The notes under the pieces were generated by a model, which was given only the letters and a program-made list of their open reading frames with translations, was not told where the DNA came from and ran no database searches. A program made the translations under genes and the position numbers. Below, piece after piece: positions 17,280-26,059 of a stretch of 32,423 bases of DNA (its first letter is position 1; each line of letters starts with the position of its first letter). The stretch comes from Acidocella sp. (lineage in GTDB: Bacteria > Pseudomonadota > Alphaproteobacteria > Acetobacterales > Acetobacteraceae): positions 1 to 32,423 of the forward strand of contig DAIDJU010000087.1 in NCBI GenBank assembly GCA_027451225.1, given 5' to 3'.

Positions 17280-19426
17280 TTATATTTCGGTTTCGGCCGC
17301 TCCGCCGCCAGCCCGCCATGCAGGGCCGAGCCACGGCCCGAGAGGGACGGGTTGGTCATGAAATACTCATGCGCCGAGGCGGGAGGGTCGCCGGGGGTAA
17401 TGCGGTGCCAAACGCCATCGGGGTGCAGCACGGAGCTTTGCGCGTCATCGCGCAGGTTCACGACCATGATCTGGTCGAGGATCTGCGCATGCACCGTGGG
17501 GTTATGGATGGGCACAAACGTCTCCACCCGGAAATCCATGTTGCGGCCCATCCAGTCGGCGCTGGAGATGAACACCTTGTTCTCGCGCGAGGGCAGCGTA
17601 TGGCCATCGGCGAAGATGCAGATGCGCGCATGCTCCAAAAACCGCCCGACGATGGATTTCACCTTAATGGTCTCGGACAAGCCCTGCACGCCTGGGCGCA
17701 GGCAGCAAATGCCGCGCACCACGATGGAAACCGGCACCCCGGCGCGGGAGGCCTCGTAGAGATGGTCGATCAGCTTGTCATCGACCAGCGAGTTCATCTT
17801 CAGCCAAATGCCCGAGGGTTTGCCATGTTTGGCGTTGGCGATCTCGGTATCGATCAGCGTGCCGATGGTCTTGCGCGTGGTCAGCGGCGAGAAGGCGAGC
17901 TGCTCCATCGCCTCGGGCCGGGCATAGCCGGTCATGTAGTTGAACAGCCGCGCCGCATCGCGCGTCAGCGCCGGATCGCAGGTGAAGAAGCTGAGATCGG
18001 TATAGATGCGCGCCGTGATCGGGTGATAATTGCCGGTGCCGAAATGCACATAGGCGCGCAGGGAACTGGCCTCGCGCCGGACCACATAGCTCACCTTGGC
18101 ATGCGTCTTCAGCCCCACGAAGCCATACACCACCTGCACGCCGGCGGCCTCCAGCGCGCGGGCGAGGCGGATATTGGCTTCCTCGTCGAAGCGCGCGCGC
18201 AGCTCCACCATGGCGGTAACCGACTTACCCGCCTCGGCCGCCTCGATCAGCGCCTTCACGATGGGTGAGTCGCGGCTGGTGCGGTAGAGCGTCTGCTTGA
18301 TCGCCACCACCGCCGGGTCCACCGCCGCCTGGCGCAGAAACTGCACCACCACGTCGAAGCTCTCGAACGGGTGGTGGACCAGAATGTCCTTGGCGCGGAT
18401 GGCGGCGAAGCAATCGCCCGCGAAATCGCGGATACGCTCGGGGAAGCGCGGGGTATACGGGGTAAACAACAGGTCCGGCCGGTCATCGACGATCAGCTGC
18501 TTCACATCCACCAGCCCGATGAAGCCGCTCTCGATGAACACCTCCTCGGCGGGCGCCTCGATCGCGTCGATCACCAACTCGCGCAGATCCACCGGCATAT
18601 CCGCCTGGATGGTGAGCTTGATGGCCACGCCACGGCGGCGGCGCTTCAGCGCGGTCTCGTAGGAGCGGACGAGATCCTCCGCCTCTTCCTCGAACTCCAC
18701 ATCCGTATCGCGGATCACGCGGAACAGGCCGGAGCCCTCCACGGTGAAGCCGGGAAACAGGCGGCCCATGTTCATCGCCACCAGCTCTTCGAGCATGATG
18801 AAACGGATCGGCCCCCCGGCGGCGGGCAGGCGGACGAAACGCTCGATCTGGCTGGGCAGCGGGATCAGCGCGGACATCTGCCCCCTGTCGTCATCGCGCG
18901 ACAGGGTGAACGCCATCACCAAGCCCATATTGGGGATGAACGGGAAAGGATGCGCCGGGTCGACCGCCAGCGGGGTGAGCACCGGAAACACGCGCTCCAT
19001 GAAATAGGCGTCGAGGAAGGTGGCATCGTCCGAGGTCAGCTCGGCGGCGGTGCACACCACCAGCCCGGCCTGGGCCAGCAGCCCGCGCAGCTCGGCATAA
19101 GCCGCCTGCTGCGCCGCGATCAGCTCACGCGCATGGGCGTTGATGGCATGGAGCTGCTGCGCCGGGCTCAGCCCATCGGCCGAGCGCTCCAGCACGCCCG
19201 CGCGCTCCTGGCCGATAAGCCCGGCCACGCGCACGGAGTAGAATTCATCGAGGTTGGAGGCGCTGATGGAGACAAAGCGCAACCGCTCCAGCAGCGGATG
19301 CCGGGCGTTGCGGGCCTCGCCGACCACGCGGAAATTAAAATCCAGCCAGGACAGTTCGCGGTTGATGAAGCGGGCCGGGTCATCCAGGCCGATATGCGGC
19401 GCTTCAGCCGAATGAATCTGATCCAT
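17264..19426 (-). CDS. ppk1: Polyphosphate kinase 1
   Basis: Reversibly transfers the gamma-phosphate of ATP to long-chain polyphosphate. The protein is 720 residues (E. coli PPK 688). Domain order is N-terminal ([15 protein letters not shown] at 20-34), head, and two phospholipase-D-like catalytic domains. The autophosphorylated histidine is H442 in [10 protein letters not shown] and the second catalytic histidine is H599 in [11 protein letters not shown]. Their 157-residue spacing equals that of E. coli H435 and H592. The IKQTLYRTS and [18 protein letters not shown] motifs are also present. AGGAGA precedes the ATG at 19426. It follows hdaA by 53 bp on the same strand. No exopolyphosphatase gene follows inside the window, since usg is convergent. 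Confidence 0.98.
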   Translation of the reverse strand: MDQIHSAEAPHIGLDDPARFINRELSWLDFNFRVVGEARNARHPLLERLRFVSISASNLDEFYSVRVAGLIGQERAGVLERSADGLSPAQQLHAINAHARELIAAQQAAYAELRGLLAQAGLVVCTAAELTSDDATFLDAYFMERVFPVLTPLAVDPAHPFPFIPNMGLVMAFTLSRDDDRGQMSALIPLPSQIERFVRLPAAGGPIRFIMLEELVAMNMGRLFPGFTVEGSGLFRVIRDTDVEFEEEAEDLVRSYETALKRRRRGVAIKLTIQADMPVDLRELVIDAIEAPAEEVFIESGFIGLVDVKQLIVDDRPDLLFTPYTPRFPERIRDFAGDCFAAIRAKDILVHHPFESFDVVVQFLRQAAVDPAVVAIKQTLYRTSRDSPIVKALIEAAEAGKSVTAMVELRARFDEEANIRLARALEAAGVQVVYGFVGLKTHAKVSYVVRREASSLRAYVHFGTGNYHPITARIYTDLSFFTCDPALTRDAARLFNYMTGYARPEAMEQLAFSPLTTRKTIGTLIDTEIANAKHGKPSGIWLKMNSLVDDKLIDHLYEASRAGVPVSIVVRGICCLRPGVQGLSETIKVKSIVGRFLEHARICIFADGHTLPSRENKVFISSADWMGRNMDFRVETFVPIHNPTVHAQILDQIMVVNLRDDAQSSVLHPDGVWHRITPGDPPASAHEYFMTNPSLSGRGSALHGGLAAERPKPKYKRRVD

Positions 19427-19479
19427 GCCGTTCTCCTTAACAGCAGCACACCCCGTCCTGCGTGGTGAGTGTGTAACAG

Positions 19480-20136
19480 TTACTCGTCCTCGGCCAGCCC
19501 CTCCAGAATCTCCATCGCCAACAAGCGGGTGATGCGCGCCCCCTTATCCAGCGCCGCGCGGTCGAGCCTGGCCACCACCTCGCGGTAATAGGCCGGGGCG
19601 CGGGGCAGATAGAGTAACAATAAATTACGCACCGGCACGCTGAGCTGAAGCTGGCGCGCGGCGCACAGGCGGCTCAGCAGCATCTCCAGCAGCTCATCCT
19701 CGGGCGGCAGAATCTCCACCGTCTGCGCCGCGCGCAACCGGCTGGTGAGATCCGCCAGCTTGTAGGACATGCGCGCGGGCGGCAGGCGCGAAGCCATGAG
19801 CACGGGAAACCCGCCCTCGGCGGCGGCGTTGAGCAGATGCAGCAGCGCGCGTGGCTCAGGCACCAGCTCGGCATCGTCCACCGCCACAGGCCCGGTGGGG
19901 CGGATCAGCCCTTGCAGCCGCGCCCCTTCCACGATGGCCGCGCCATTCGCCTTGGCCCAGAGATGCAGCAGATGCGTCTTGCCGCACCCCGCCTGCCCCC
20001 AGAGCACAAGGCGGCCATTGCTCCAGGCATCCGGCCGCGCCAGCCATTCCCGCGCCTGGGCGTTGGAAGGGGCGGGGCAGAAATCCTCAGGCGCGAAGTC
20101 CTGCTCCTCGACGAAGGGCAGCGATAATTGCTTCAT
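19480..20136 (-). CDS. hdaA: DnaA-homologue HdaA, regulatory inactivator of DnaA
   Basis: A 218-residue AAA+ protein of the Hda type, which with the DNA-loaded sliding clamp triggers ATP hydrolysis by DnaA and so prevents over-initiation. The N-terminus MKQLSLPF carries the clamp-binding QLxLP motif. Walker A is GQAGCGKT (47-54) and Walker B is VAVDDAEL (D87, D88). [10 protein letters not shown] matches the sensor/arginine-finger region of the family. It lacks the C-terminal DNA-binding domain of full DnaA, as expected for Hda. The gene lies between a PerM-type permease gene (10-bp gap) and ppk1 (53-bp gap), an arrangement I recall as recurrent in Rhodospirillales. Loader proteins of the DnaC or IS21 type are unlikely given the clamp motif. 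Confidence 0.92.
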   Translation of the reverse strand: MKQLSLPFVEEQDFAPEDFCPAPSNAQAREWLARPDAWSNGRLVLWGQAGCGKTHLLHLWAKANGAAIVEGARLQGLIRPTGPVAVDDAELVPEPRALLHLLNAAAEGGFPVLMASRLPPARMSYKLADLTSRLRAAQTVEILPPEDELLEMLLSRLCAARQLQLSVPVRNLLLLYLPRAPAYYREVVARLDRAALDKGARITRLLAMEILEGLAEDE

Positions 20137-20146
20137 GCGGCCCGGC

Positions 20147-21250
20147 TCACTCCGGCGCGGGGTCGAGATAGAGCGGCGACTGCATGTACCGCCGCAGCCA
20201 GAAGCGCGTGAGCGCGCCCAGCGTGGCGGTAACCGGCACGGCGAGCATGATGCCGAGGAACCCGAACACCGCCCCGCCCGCGAACAGCGAGAAGATCACC
20301 CACACGGCGGGCAGGCCGAGTCTGTCGCCCAGAAAGCGCGGCTGGATGACGTAATCATTGAACCCCTGCCCGCAGGCGAACACGATGAGCACCATGAGGA
20401 TGCCGTGCCAGCCGGGATTCTGGTTGAGCGAGATGAGGATGGCGGTAATCCCGCCCAGCAGCGTGCCGACATAAGGAATAAAGGAGAGCAGCCCCGCCGC
20501 CAGCCCCACGATCAACCCGAAATCCAGCCCGATCAGCGTCAGCCCCAGGGCATAAAGCAGCGCCAGCACCAGGCAGCAGATCGCCTGCCCACGGATCCAG
20601 GCAGCCAGCACGCGGTTCACCTCCATTGCCTGAGCGCGGATCACCGCCTCATACGGGCGCGGCAGCCAGTTATCGACGTTGCGGATGATCACCGGCCAGT
20701 CGCGCAGCAGGTAAAAGGCGACGATGGGGGTGACGATGAGCAGCGTCAGCACGTTCACCACGGCAAACCCGCTGCCGATGATGTTCGTCACCGCCGTGCC
20801 CGCGAAGGAGACGATGGCCCCGGCTTGGTTGGCGGCGATATCGCGCAGCTTGGCGCTCACCTGCCCCGGCCCGAGCCGCTGCTGCAAATCGTTGATCAGG
20901 TGCCCGAAATCCTTCTGCGCCGTGCCGATATAGCCCGGCAGGCTCTGCGCCAGCGCCGCCGCCTGATCGGCAATCACCGGATAGAGTTGCAGGATAAACA
21001 GCACCACGAAGATACCGAGCGTAAACAGCAGCACCAGCGTGCCCAGCCAGCGCCGCACGCCCAGATGCTCCAGCCGGCTCACCGCCGGGTCCAGGAAATA
21101 AGCCAGCCCCGCCGCCACCACGAAAGGCAGCAGAATCGGCGCGAACAGGTGGAAGAACAGCCACAGCCCGACCAGAAACGCCCCCAGCAGCCCCAGCCTC
21201 TGCCAGTGCACACGGGTTGAGCGGGGTCTATCTACGCCAAATTCGCTCAT
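20147..21250 (-). CDS. PerM / AI-2E-family transporter-like membrane protein
   Basis: A 367-residue polytopic inner-membrane protein of the AI-2E/PerM family, whose members are linked to export of small molecules or ion/proton exchange; the substrate cannot be predicted. It has about eight helices in the usual two-half layout, with a long soluble segment between (about 90-150). The family core is visible in LLIVTPIVAFYLLRDWPVII, LGLIVGL-like glycines around DFGLIVGLAAGLLSFIPYVG, and the C-terminal FGFLGIMLAVPVTATLGAL. I chose the ATG at 21250 (MSEFGVDRP); an in-frame ATG at 21280 adds ten residues. It is divergent from purM and 10 bp before hdaA, so it likely heads a perM-hdaA-ppk1 transcript. 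Confidence 0.9.
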   Translation of the reverse strand: MSEFGVDRPRSTRVHWQRLGLLGAFLVGLWLFFHLFAPILLPFVVAAGLAYFLDPAVSRLEHLGVRRWLGTLVLLFTLGIFVVLFILQLYPVIADQAAALAQSLPGYIGTAQKDFGHLINDLQQRLGPGQVSAKLRDIAANQAGAIVSFAGTAVTNIIGSGFAVVNVLTLLIVTPIVAFYLLRDWPVIIRNVDNWLPRPYEAVIRAQAMEVNRVLAAWIRGQAICCLVLALLYALGLTLIGLDFGLIVGLAAGLLSFIPYVGTLLGGITAILISLNQNPGWHGILMVLIVFACGQGFNDYVIQPRFLGDRLGLPAVWVIFSLFAGGAVFGFLGIMLAVPVTATLGALTRFWLRRYMQSPLYLDPAPE

Positions 21251-21313
21251 TGCCGGGCCTTCGGCGATTGCGCGTGGCAACCGCCTGTGATGAAACGCGA
21301 CGGTGTTTGAGGA

Positions 21314-21341
21314 CTAAGCAACGCCATGACTCATGGCTTAG
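21314..21341 (+). other. Inverted repeat in the purM leader
   Basis: GCCATG (21323-21328) and CATGGC (21332-21337) form a perfect stem with an ACT loop, extended by CTAA (21314-21317) with TTAG (21338-21341) across an unpaired CAAC-containing bulge. It lies 17 bases before the purM start. It could be an operator or mRNA hairpin; it does not match the E. coli PurR consensus or a riboswitch I recognise. Confidence 0.4.
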
Positions 21342-21357
21342 CGCATCGGGGGCTTAT

Positions 21358-22389
21358 ATGACTAGCGTGACATACCGGGATGCCGGGGTTGATATCGAGG
21401 CAGGGGATGCGCTCGTCGAGGCGATCAAGCCGCTGGCCAAGGCCACGACCCGCGCCGGAGTCATGGGTGGCCTGGGCGGCTTCGGTGCGCTGTTCGACCT
21501 GAAAGCCGCTGGCTTCACCGACCCCGTGCTTGTCTCCACCACCGATGGCGTCGGCACCAAGCTGAAAATCGCCATCGAGACCGGCATCCACGACTATGTC
21601 GGCATCGACCTCGTGGCCATGTGCGTCAACGATCTCGTGGTCCAGGGCGCCGCCCCGCTCTTCTTCCTCGATTACTTCGCCACCGGCGCGCTGGATGTGG
21701 ACGCCGCCAAGCGGATCATCGCGGGCATCGCCGATGGCTGCAAACAGGCCGATTGCGCCCTGGTGGGCGGCGAGACCGCCGAAATGCCCGGCATGTACGC
21801 GCATGGCGATTACGACCTCGCCGGGTTCTCGGTGGGTGCCGCGGAGCGCAACAACCTGCTGCCCGCCAATGTCCGCCCGGGCGACGCCATTCTGGCTCTG
21901 CCCTCCTCCGGCGTGCATTCCAACGGCTTCTCCCTGGTTCGCCGCATCTTTAAGGATGCCGGGCTGAGCTGGGACTCCGAAATCCTGGGCGGCAAGCGCG
22001 CCGCCGATGTGCTGATGACGCCGACGCGCATCTATGTCCGCCCGATGCTCGCCCTGCACAAGGCCGGGCTGCTCAAGGGTGCCGCGCACATCACTGGCGG
22101 CGGCCTGCCCGGCAACCTGCCCCGCGCTTTGCCCGAAGGCACCGGCGCGGCGCTGAGCGGCCCCTGGGCAATGCCGGAAATCTTCCCCTTCCTGGCCCAG
22201 ACCGCCAACGTCGCCCCGGAAGAGATGCTGCGCGTCTTCAACTGCGGCGTGGGCATGACGCTGATCGTCTCCGACGCCGAAGCCGCGACCAAGGTGCTGC
22301 GCGAGGCGGGCGAGCAGCCCTTCCTGCTCGGCCATGTGTCCGACAAACCGGGCATCGTCATCGAGGGCACGGAAAAACTCTTCGCATGA
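21358..22389 (+). CDS. purM: Phosphoribosylformylglycinamidine cyclo-ligase (AIR synthetase)
   Basis: Closes the imidazole ring of FGAM with ATP to give aminoimidazole ribonucleotide in de novo purine synthesis. The protein is 343 residues (E. coli PurM 345). Family motifs are the N-terminal AGVDIEAGDALVEAIKPL, the glycine-rich GGFGALFDL, STTDGVGTKLKIA, and ALVGGETAEMPGMY, followed by ALPSSGVHSNGFSLVRRI. The start is the ATG at 21358 after a GGGGG stretch; the frame extends 47 codons upstream but that part overlaps the divergent permease gene. Its last codons overlap the purN start (ATGA), giving translational coupling. A hairpin lies in its leader. Confidence 0.98.
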   Translation: MTSVTYRDAGVDIEAGDALVEAIKPLAKATTRAGVMGGLGGFGALFDLKAAGFTDPVLVSTTDGVGTKLKIAIETGIHDYVGIDLVAMCVNDLVVQGAAPLFFLDYFATGALDVDAAKRIIAGIADGCKQADCALVGGETAEMPGMYAHGDYDLAGFSVGAAERNNLLPANVRPGDAILALPSSGVHSNGFSLVRRIFKDAGLSWDSEILGGKRAADVLMTPTRIYVRPMLALHKAGLLKGAAHITGGGLPGNLPRALPEGTGAALSGPWAMPEIFPFLAQTANVAPEEMLRVFNCGVGMTLIVSDAEAATKVLREAGEQPFLLGHVSDKPGIVIEGTEKLFA

Positions 22390-22991
22390 GCAAACCCCGC
22401 GTCGGCGTGCTCATCTCGGGCCGCGGCTCCAACATGGAGGCGCTGATCAAGGCGGCGCAGGCCCCGGATTTCCCGGCCGAGATCGTGCTCGTGCTCTCCA
22501 ACAAACCCGAGGCGGCGGGGCTGGAGATCGCCCGCGCCCTGGGCGTGGCGGCGGAGGCCGTGCCCGCCAAGCCCTTCGGCAGGGACCGTGAGGCCCATGA
22601 GCGCGCGCTGGACGCCAAGCTGCAACAGGCAGGCGTCGAGATCGTCTGCCTCGCGGGCTATATGCGGCTGCTCACCCCGTATCTGGTCAACCGCTGGGCC
22701 GGGCGGATGCTCAACATCCACCCCAGCCTGCTCCCCGAATTCCCGGGGCTGGACACCCATGCCCGCGCCATCGCGGCCGGGGCCACGAAGCATGGCTGCA
22801 CCGTGCATCTGGTAACCGAGGGCATGGATGAAGGCCCCGTGGTGGCCCAGGCCGAAGTGCCGGTGCTACCCAACGACACCGAGGACGCCCTGGCCGCCCG
22901 CGTGCTGGCGCAGGAGCATCTCATCTACCCGCGCGCCCTGGCGGAGCTTGCCCGCAAAATCCGCTTGCCTTTGGCCAAGTCACACTCCTAA
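22386..22991 (+). CDS. purN: Phosphoribosylglycinamide formyltransferase
   Basis: Transfers formyl from 10-formyltetrahydrofolate to GAR, the third step of de novo purine synthesis. The protein is 201 residues, within range (E. coli 212). The GAR-binding loop SGRGSNMEAL is at 11-20. The catalytic triad residues are N110 and H112 in NIHPSLLPEFPG, and D148 in EGMDEGPVV; each is shifted by four from E. coli N106, H108 and D144. The ATG overlaps the purM stop by four bases. A small hairpin and an oxidase-subunit gene follow. Confidence 0.98.
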   Translation: MSKPRVGVLISGRGSNMEALIKAAQAPDFPAEIVLVLSNKPEAAGLEIARALGVAAEAVPAKPFGRDREAHERALDAKLQQAGVEIVCLAGYMRLLTPYLVNRWAGRMLNIHPSLLPEFPGLDTHARAIAAGATKHGCTVHLVTEGMDEGPVVAQAEVPVLPNDTEDALAARVLAQEHLIYPRALAELARKIRLPLAKSHS

Positions 22992-23002
22992 ATCCGGATA
23001 AA

Positions 23003-23018
23003 CGGGCCGAAAGGCCCG
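23003..23018 (+). other. Intergenic hairpin after purN
   Basis: CGGGCC, a GAAA tetraloop, and GGCCCG form a very stable small hairpin 12 bases after the purN stop. No T-run follows, so it is more likely an mRNA stabiliser or partial attenuator between purN and the next small gene than a full terminator. Confidence 0.5.
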
Positions 23019-23039
23019 CCGGAATTGGGGAGATAACAA

Positions 23040-23189
23040 ATGGCAACACAGCCCGCGCCGGAAACCCCGGTGGATTTCAACACCCCCGCCCTGAAGGGCT
23101 GGCAAAACTTCACCAAGTTCCTGACCGTGAACGCCATGCTCTGCGCGGCGGCGCTGGTGTTCATCGGCCTGCTTACGGTGTGGCGCTAG
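23040..23189 (+). CDS. aa3-type cytochrome c oxidase subunit IV-like small membrane protein
   Basis: A 49-residue protein reading MATQPAPETPVDFNTPALKG followed by a helix-rich remainder WQNFTKFLTVNAMLCAAALV and a short end FIGLLTVWR. It fits the alphaproteobacterial aa3 oxidase subunit IV family: a short hydrophilic N-terminus, the W..F.K.....  pattern entering the membrane, and one transmembrane helix (about 27-47). Known members sit beside the cytochrome aa3 oxidase in the inner membrane; their role is unclear. A clear GGGGAG lies before the ATG. It is far from any oxidase operon in this window, next to purN, separated by a hairpin. Its 3' end overlaps the end of an open frame on the opposite strand (23173-23308). 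Confidence 0.75.
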   Translation: MATQPAPETPVDFNTPALKGWQNFTKFLTVNAMLCAAALVFIGLLTVWR

Positions 23190-23308
23190 AGGTTATCCAG
23201 CAATCTACTTTGGCGGCGGCTGCCCCCCGCCAATCCTCGGCAATCGCCTGCCACAGCCGCCGTTTCGCGTCCTCGGGCGTAGCGCGGCGGGCGTCAGGCT
23301 CATCGCAG
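23173..23308 (-). pseudogene. Coding-like frame downstream of the SppA-like gene, without a usable start
   Basis: In one minus-strand frame an open stretch begins right after a TAG (within the last codons of the peptidase gene) and runs to TAA at 23173-23175. It includes DEPDARRATPEDAKRRLWQA and then IAEDWRGAAAAKVDCW, which has the composition and third-position GC of real protein here. There is no ATG, GTG or TTG. The ATG that overlaps the peptidase stop (23301, ATGA) is in another frame and gives only a 32-residue Arg/Gly/Pro-rich peptide. It could be a small coupled gene broken by a frameshift, a gene with an unusual start, or chance. I do not recognise the family. Confidence 0.3.
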
Positions 23309-24091
23309 CGCTAGCTGGGCCGCGCGCTCCTCGGCCACATCCAGCACAGCCTCCGCCGTGCCGCGCATAAGAAAGCGCAAGATGCCGCGCGGCCCACGCG
23401 GACGCAGCCAAACCGGCTTCGCCTTCTCCCCGCCCAGTTCCTTCACCACCTGGTCCACATCGGCAAAGCCATCCACCAGCCCCAGCGCCCGCGCCTGACT
23501 GCCCAGCATATAGCCGCCATCGAAAACCTTGCTCTCATCACCCGCCAGCCGCTCGCCCCGGCGCTCGCGCACCCAGTCCTTGAACATGCCATGCGCCTCG
23601 TCGAGCAATTCGCGGGTAAAGGCTTCGTCCTCGGGCTTAAGCGGCGCAAACATGTCGTTGCGCCGCTTATTCTCGCCCGCGGTGAACACGCGGCGCTCGA
23701 CACCATGCCGGGCGATGAACTTATCCAGCCCAAACCCGCCGGTAACAACACCGATGGACCCCACAATGGACAGCCGGTTGGCGAGAATCCGGTCCGCCGC
23801 ACAAGCCAGCCAATACCCGCCCGAAGCCCCGACATCGCCGATCACCGCCGTCACCGCCACGCCGCTTTCCTCCGCCCGCCGGCGGATCAACTGGCCGATA
23901 AGGTCCGACTGCGTGGCCGAGCCGCCCGGGCTCTCAATGGCCAGCACCAGATTGCCGCTCTTTTTGGCCAACTCGAAGCCGCGCTCGACGACATCGGCAT
24001 AGCTATCCAGGCAGATCATCCCCGGCCGCGAGGCGATCATCCCGCGAAAGGCGATGACCGGAATTTTGGGACGTATAAAGGGCAGTTTCAT
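23300..24091 (-). CDS. S49-family peptidase (SppA/SohB-like)
   Basis: A 263-residue ClpP/crotonase-fold serine peptidase of family S49, members of which degrade cleaved signal peptides and other membrane fragments. The nucleophile is probably S90 in GDVGASGGYWLACAAD and the general base K142 in AGENKRRNDMF. The 52-residue spacing equals that of the Ser/Lys dyad of Bacillus subtilis SppA (S147, K199). ESPGGSATQSD (about 53-63) forms the oxyanion region. It lacks a clear signal anchor at the N-terminus (MKLPFIRPKIPVIAFRG), so it may be peripheral or cytoplasmic. It lies 15 bp after the cyclopropane-synthase-like gene, suggesting a membrane-maintenance transcript. Confidence 0.92.
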   Translation of the reverse strand: MKLPFIRPKIPVIAFRGMIASRPGMICLDSYADVVERGFELAKKSGNLVLAIESPGGSATQSDLIGQLIRRRAEESGVAVTAVIGDVGASGGYWLACAADRILANRLSIVGSIGVVTGGFGLDKFIARHGVERRVFTAGENKRRNDMFAPLKPEDEAFTRELLDEAHGMFKDWVRERRGERLAGDESKVFDGGYMLGSQARALGLVDGFADVDQVVKELGGEKAKPVWLRPRGPRGILRFLMRGTAEAVLDVAEERAAQLALR

Positions 24092-24106
24092 GCCCTTCAG
24101 CTTAGT

Positions 24107-25348
24107 CTAGTCCGAGGCCGAGGCAAATTTCTGCTGCCGCTCCCGCTCGAACATATAATCGCGCGCCAGCGGCACCGCCTCCTGGTTCCGCATCAGCTGG
24201 ATCTGGAAGTTCATATGGTCGGAGAGCCGGAACGCCACCTCCGAGGCCGAGAGATAGAACTCGAACATGCGGCAGAAGCGTTCATCGTAGAGCGAGGCGA
24301 TGGCATCCCGGTTGGCCGAGAAGCGCCTGCGCCAATGCGCCAATGTCTTGGCGTAATGCAGGCGCAAAATCTCGATATCGCCAATCACCAGCCCGGATTT
24401 CTCCACCGGCCCCAGCACCTCGGACAGCGCCGGAGAGTACCCGCCGGGGAAAATGTACTTGGCAATCCACGGATTGGTCGCCCCCGCCCCCTCGAACCGC
24501 CCGATGGAATGCAGCAGCGCCACGCCATCGGGCTTCAGGCAGCGCTTGATGGTGGCAAAATAGGCCGGAAAATTCGGCACCCCGACATGCTCGAACATGC
24601 CCACCGAGACGATCCGGTCGAACTGCCGGTCCATGGCCCGGTAATCCATCAGCTCGAAGCGCACCAGCGCGCTCAGCCCCGCCTCCTCGGCCCGGGCGCG
24701 GGCGGCGGCGAGTTGTTCCTCGGACAGCGTGATGCCCGTCACCCGCGCGCCGTAATCCCTGGCCAGCGTCAGCGCCATGCCGCCCCAGCCGCACCCGATG
24801 TCCAGCACCTCAAGATCCGGCCGGTCCAGCATCAGCTTTGCCGCGATATGCCGCTTCTTCGCCGCCTGGGCCTCTTCCAGCGTCTCATCCCCGCGCGGGA
24901 AATAGGCGCAGGAATATTGCCGGTCGCGGTCCAGGAACAGGGAATAAAGCCGCCCGTTGAGATCGTAATGATGCGCGACATTATGTTTGGACTGGCCTGC
25001 CCCGTTGGCCTGCAACACCGGGCGCAGCAGCCGGGCCAGCTTGGCGTTGAACGCCAAGGCGGGCAGGTTGAAGTCTCGCAGATTGTCCATCATCACGCAG
25101 AGCACATCGTGGATGGAGCCGTTAACCGGCGTCAGCCCTTCATCCATATAGGCTTCACCAAGTGCGAGCCCAGGGTTGAGCACCAGCCCCCGCAGCGCCT
25201 GCTCGGTTTTTATATGAATTCCCGCGCGGAATCCCTCGCCATCGCCATATTCACTGCGCGTGCCACCGGGCCAAACAACCAGAAACGCCCCACGGCGCAC
25301 CAGCCTGGCGAGCATGCGATCCAGAAGCGTTTGCCATAGCCAGATCAC
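24107..25348 (-). CDS. cfa: Cyclopropane-fatty-acyl-phospholipid synthase family methyltransferase
   Basis: SAM-dependent methyltransferase of the Cfa family, which adds a methylene bridge to unsaturated acyl chains of membrane phospholipids. The protein is 413 residues (E. coli Cfa 382). The lipid-facing N-terminal domain comes first. Then follow HHYDLNGRLYSLFLD (about 126-140) with the YSCAYF element, and the SAM-binding DIGCGWGGMALTLA (about 183-196). The C-terminal segment ends in the family-typical FYLSASEVAFRLSDHMNFQI. The start is the GTG at 25348, because GGAGAG lies at good spacing; the frame runs upstream to an ATG at 25435, but that part crosses the rplI terminator. Some homologues make other lipid modifications, so the exact product is inferred. 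Confidence 0.88.
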   Translation of the reverse strand: MIWLWQTLLDRMLARLVRRGAFLVVWPGGTRSEYGDGEGFRAGIHIKTEQALRGLVLNPGLALGEAYMDEGLTPVNGSIHDVLCVMMDNLRDFNLPALAFNAKLARLLRPVLQANGAGQSKHNVAHHYDLNGRLYSLFLDRDRQYSCAYFPRGDETLEEAQAAKKRHIAAKLMLDRPDLEVLDIGCGWGGMALTLARDYGARVTGITLSEEQLAAARARAEEAGLSALVRFELMDYRAMDRQFDRIVSVGMFEHVGVPNFPAYFATIKRCLKPDGVALLHSIGRFEGAGATNPWIAKYIFPGGYSPALSEVLGPVEKSGLVIGDIEILRLHYAKTLAHWRRRFSANRDAIASLYDERFCRMFEFYLSASEVAFRLSDHMNFQIQLMRNQEAVPLARDYMFERERQQKFASASD

Positions 25349-25420
25349 GTCTCTTCTCTCCGTTTTTAATGGGAGAACATCAGCGATACTGACCATAACA
25401 CAAAAAACGGAAGCGCAAAG

Positions 25421-25458
25421 AAAAACGTCCTCCACCCAGCGGGTGAAGGACGTTTTTT
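25421..25458. terminator. Intrinsic terminator after the rpsF-rpsR-rplI operon
   Basis: A long stem: ACGTCCT-C-CACCC pairs with GGGTG-A-AGGACGT around an AGC loop with one C-A mismatch, flanked by A and T runs that extend the pairing (25421-25458). Read on the minus strand it ends in a T-run (25425-25421), so it terminates transcription from rplI before the cyclopropane-synthase gene. Its symmetry lets it work both ways. Confidence 0.88.
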
Positions 25459-25489
25459 AGACCCGTATGAACAGGTTTTAAGCCAAGGC

Positions 25490-26047
25490 TTAGCCTTCGG
25501 CTTCTTCTTCCTGGCCAAAGAGCGGGCCGAGTTCCGGCTTCTCATCGGCTTCCGGGGCGATCGCCTCGCCACGGGCCTGCTTCTCCGCTTCTTCCACGGA
25601 GCGAGCGGCGTTCACCTTGATGTCGATGATCACTTCCGGGTGCAGCTCAACGCGCACGGAGGAAATGCCCAGCGTCTTGATCGGGTGAACCAGCAGCACC
25701 TGGTTGCGGTCGATGGTCAGACCGGCAGCGGTGGAGGCATCGGCGATGTCGCGGCTGGAGACGGAGCCGTACAGCGCACCAGCCTCGGAGGCCTGGCGGA
25801 TCAGGGTGACGGTCAGGCCAGCCACGCGCTCGGCCACGCGCTCCGCTTCCTCGCGGCGCTTCAGGTTCTGGGCCTCGAGCTGGGCGCGCTCGCGCTCAAA
25901 ACGCTCCTTGTTCGCCTTGGTGGCGCGCACGGCCTTGGCCTGGGGCAGCAGGTAGTTACGGGCGTAGCCCGGCTTCACCGACACCAGCTCGCCCATCTGG
26001 CCGAGCTTCTCAACGCGCTGCAGCAGGATCAGATCAACGTTTGCCAT
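25490..26047 (-). CDS. rplI: 50S ribosomal protein L9
   Basis: Large-subunit protein that binds 23S rRNA near the base of the L1 stalk. The protein is 185 residues, longer than E. coli L9 (149). The N-terminal rRNA-binding domain has the family signature [20 protein letters not shown] and [12 protein letters not shown]. Next comes the long connecting helix (about 40-75), then the C-terminal domain with [10 protein letters not shown]. The extra C-terminal part (about 150-185) is acidic and Glu/Ala-rich, a common alphaproteobacterial extension. It is the last gene of rpsF-rpsR-rplI, 12 bp after rpsR. Confidence 0.98.
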   Translation of the reverse strand: MANVDLILLQRVEKLGQMGELVSVKPGYARNYLLPQAKAVRATKANKERFERERAQLEAQNLKRREEAERVAERVAGLTVTLIRQASEAGALYGSVSSRDIADASTAAGLTIDRNQVLLVHPIKTLGISSVRVELHPEVIIDIKVNAARSVEEAEKQARGEAIAPEADEKPELGPLFGQEEEAEG

Positions 26048-26059
26048 TGTCTTTTCTCC

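Noticed and set aside
17252..19468. Long plus-strand ORFs opposite ppk1
   Set aside because: ppk1 is certain, with both catalytic histidines at the right spacing; the opposite frames have shadow composition.
19480..20136. Full-length DnaA or DnaC-type loader instead of HdaA
   Set aside because: It lacks the C-terminal DNA-binding domain of DnaA and has the N-terminal clamp-binding QLSLP of Hda proteins.
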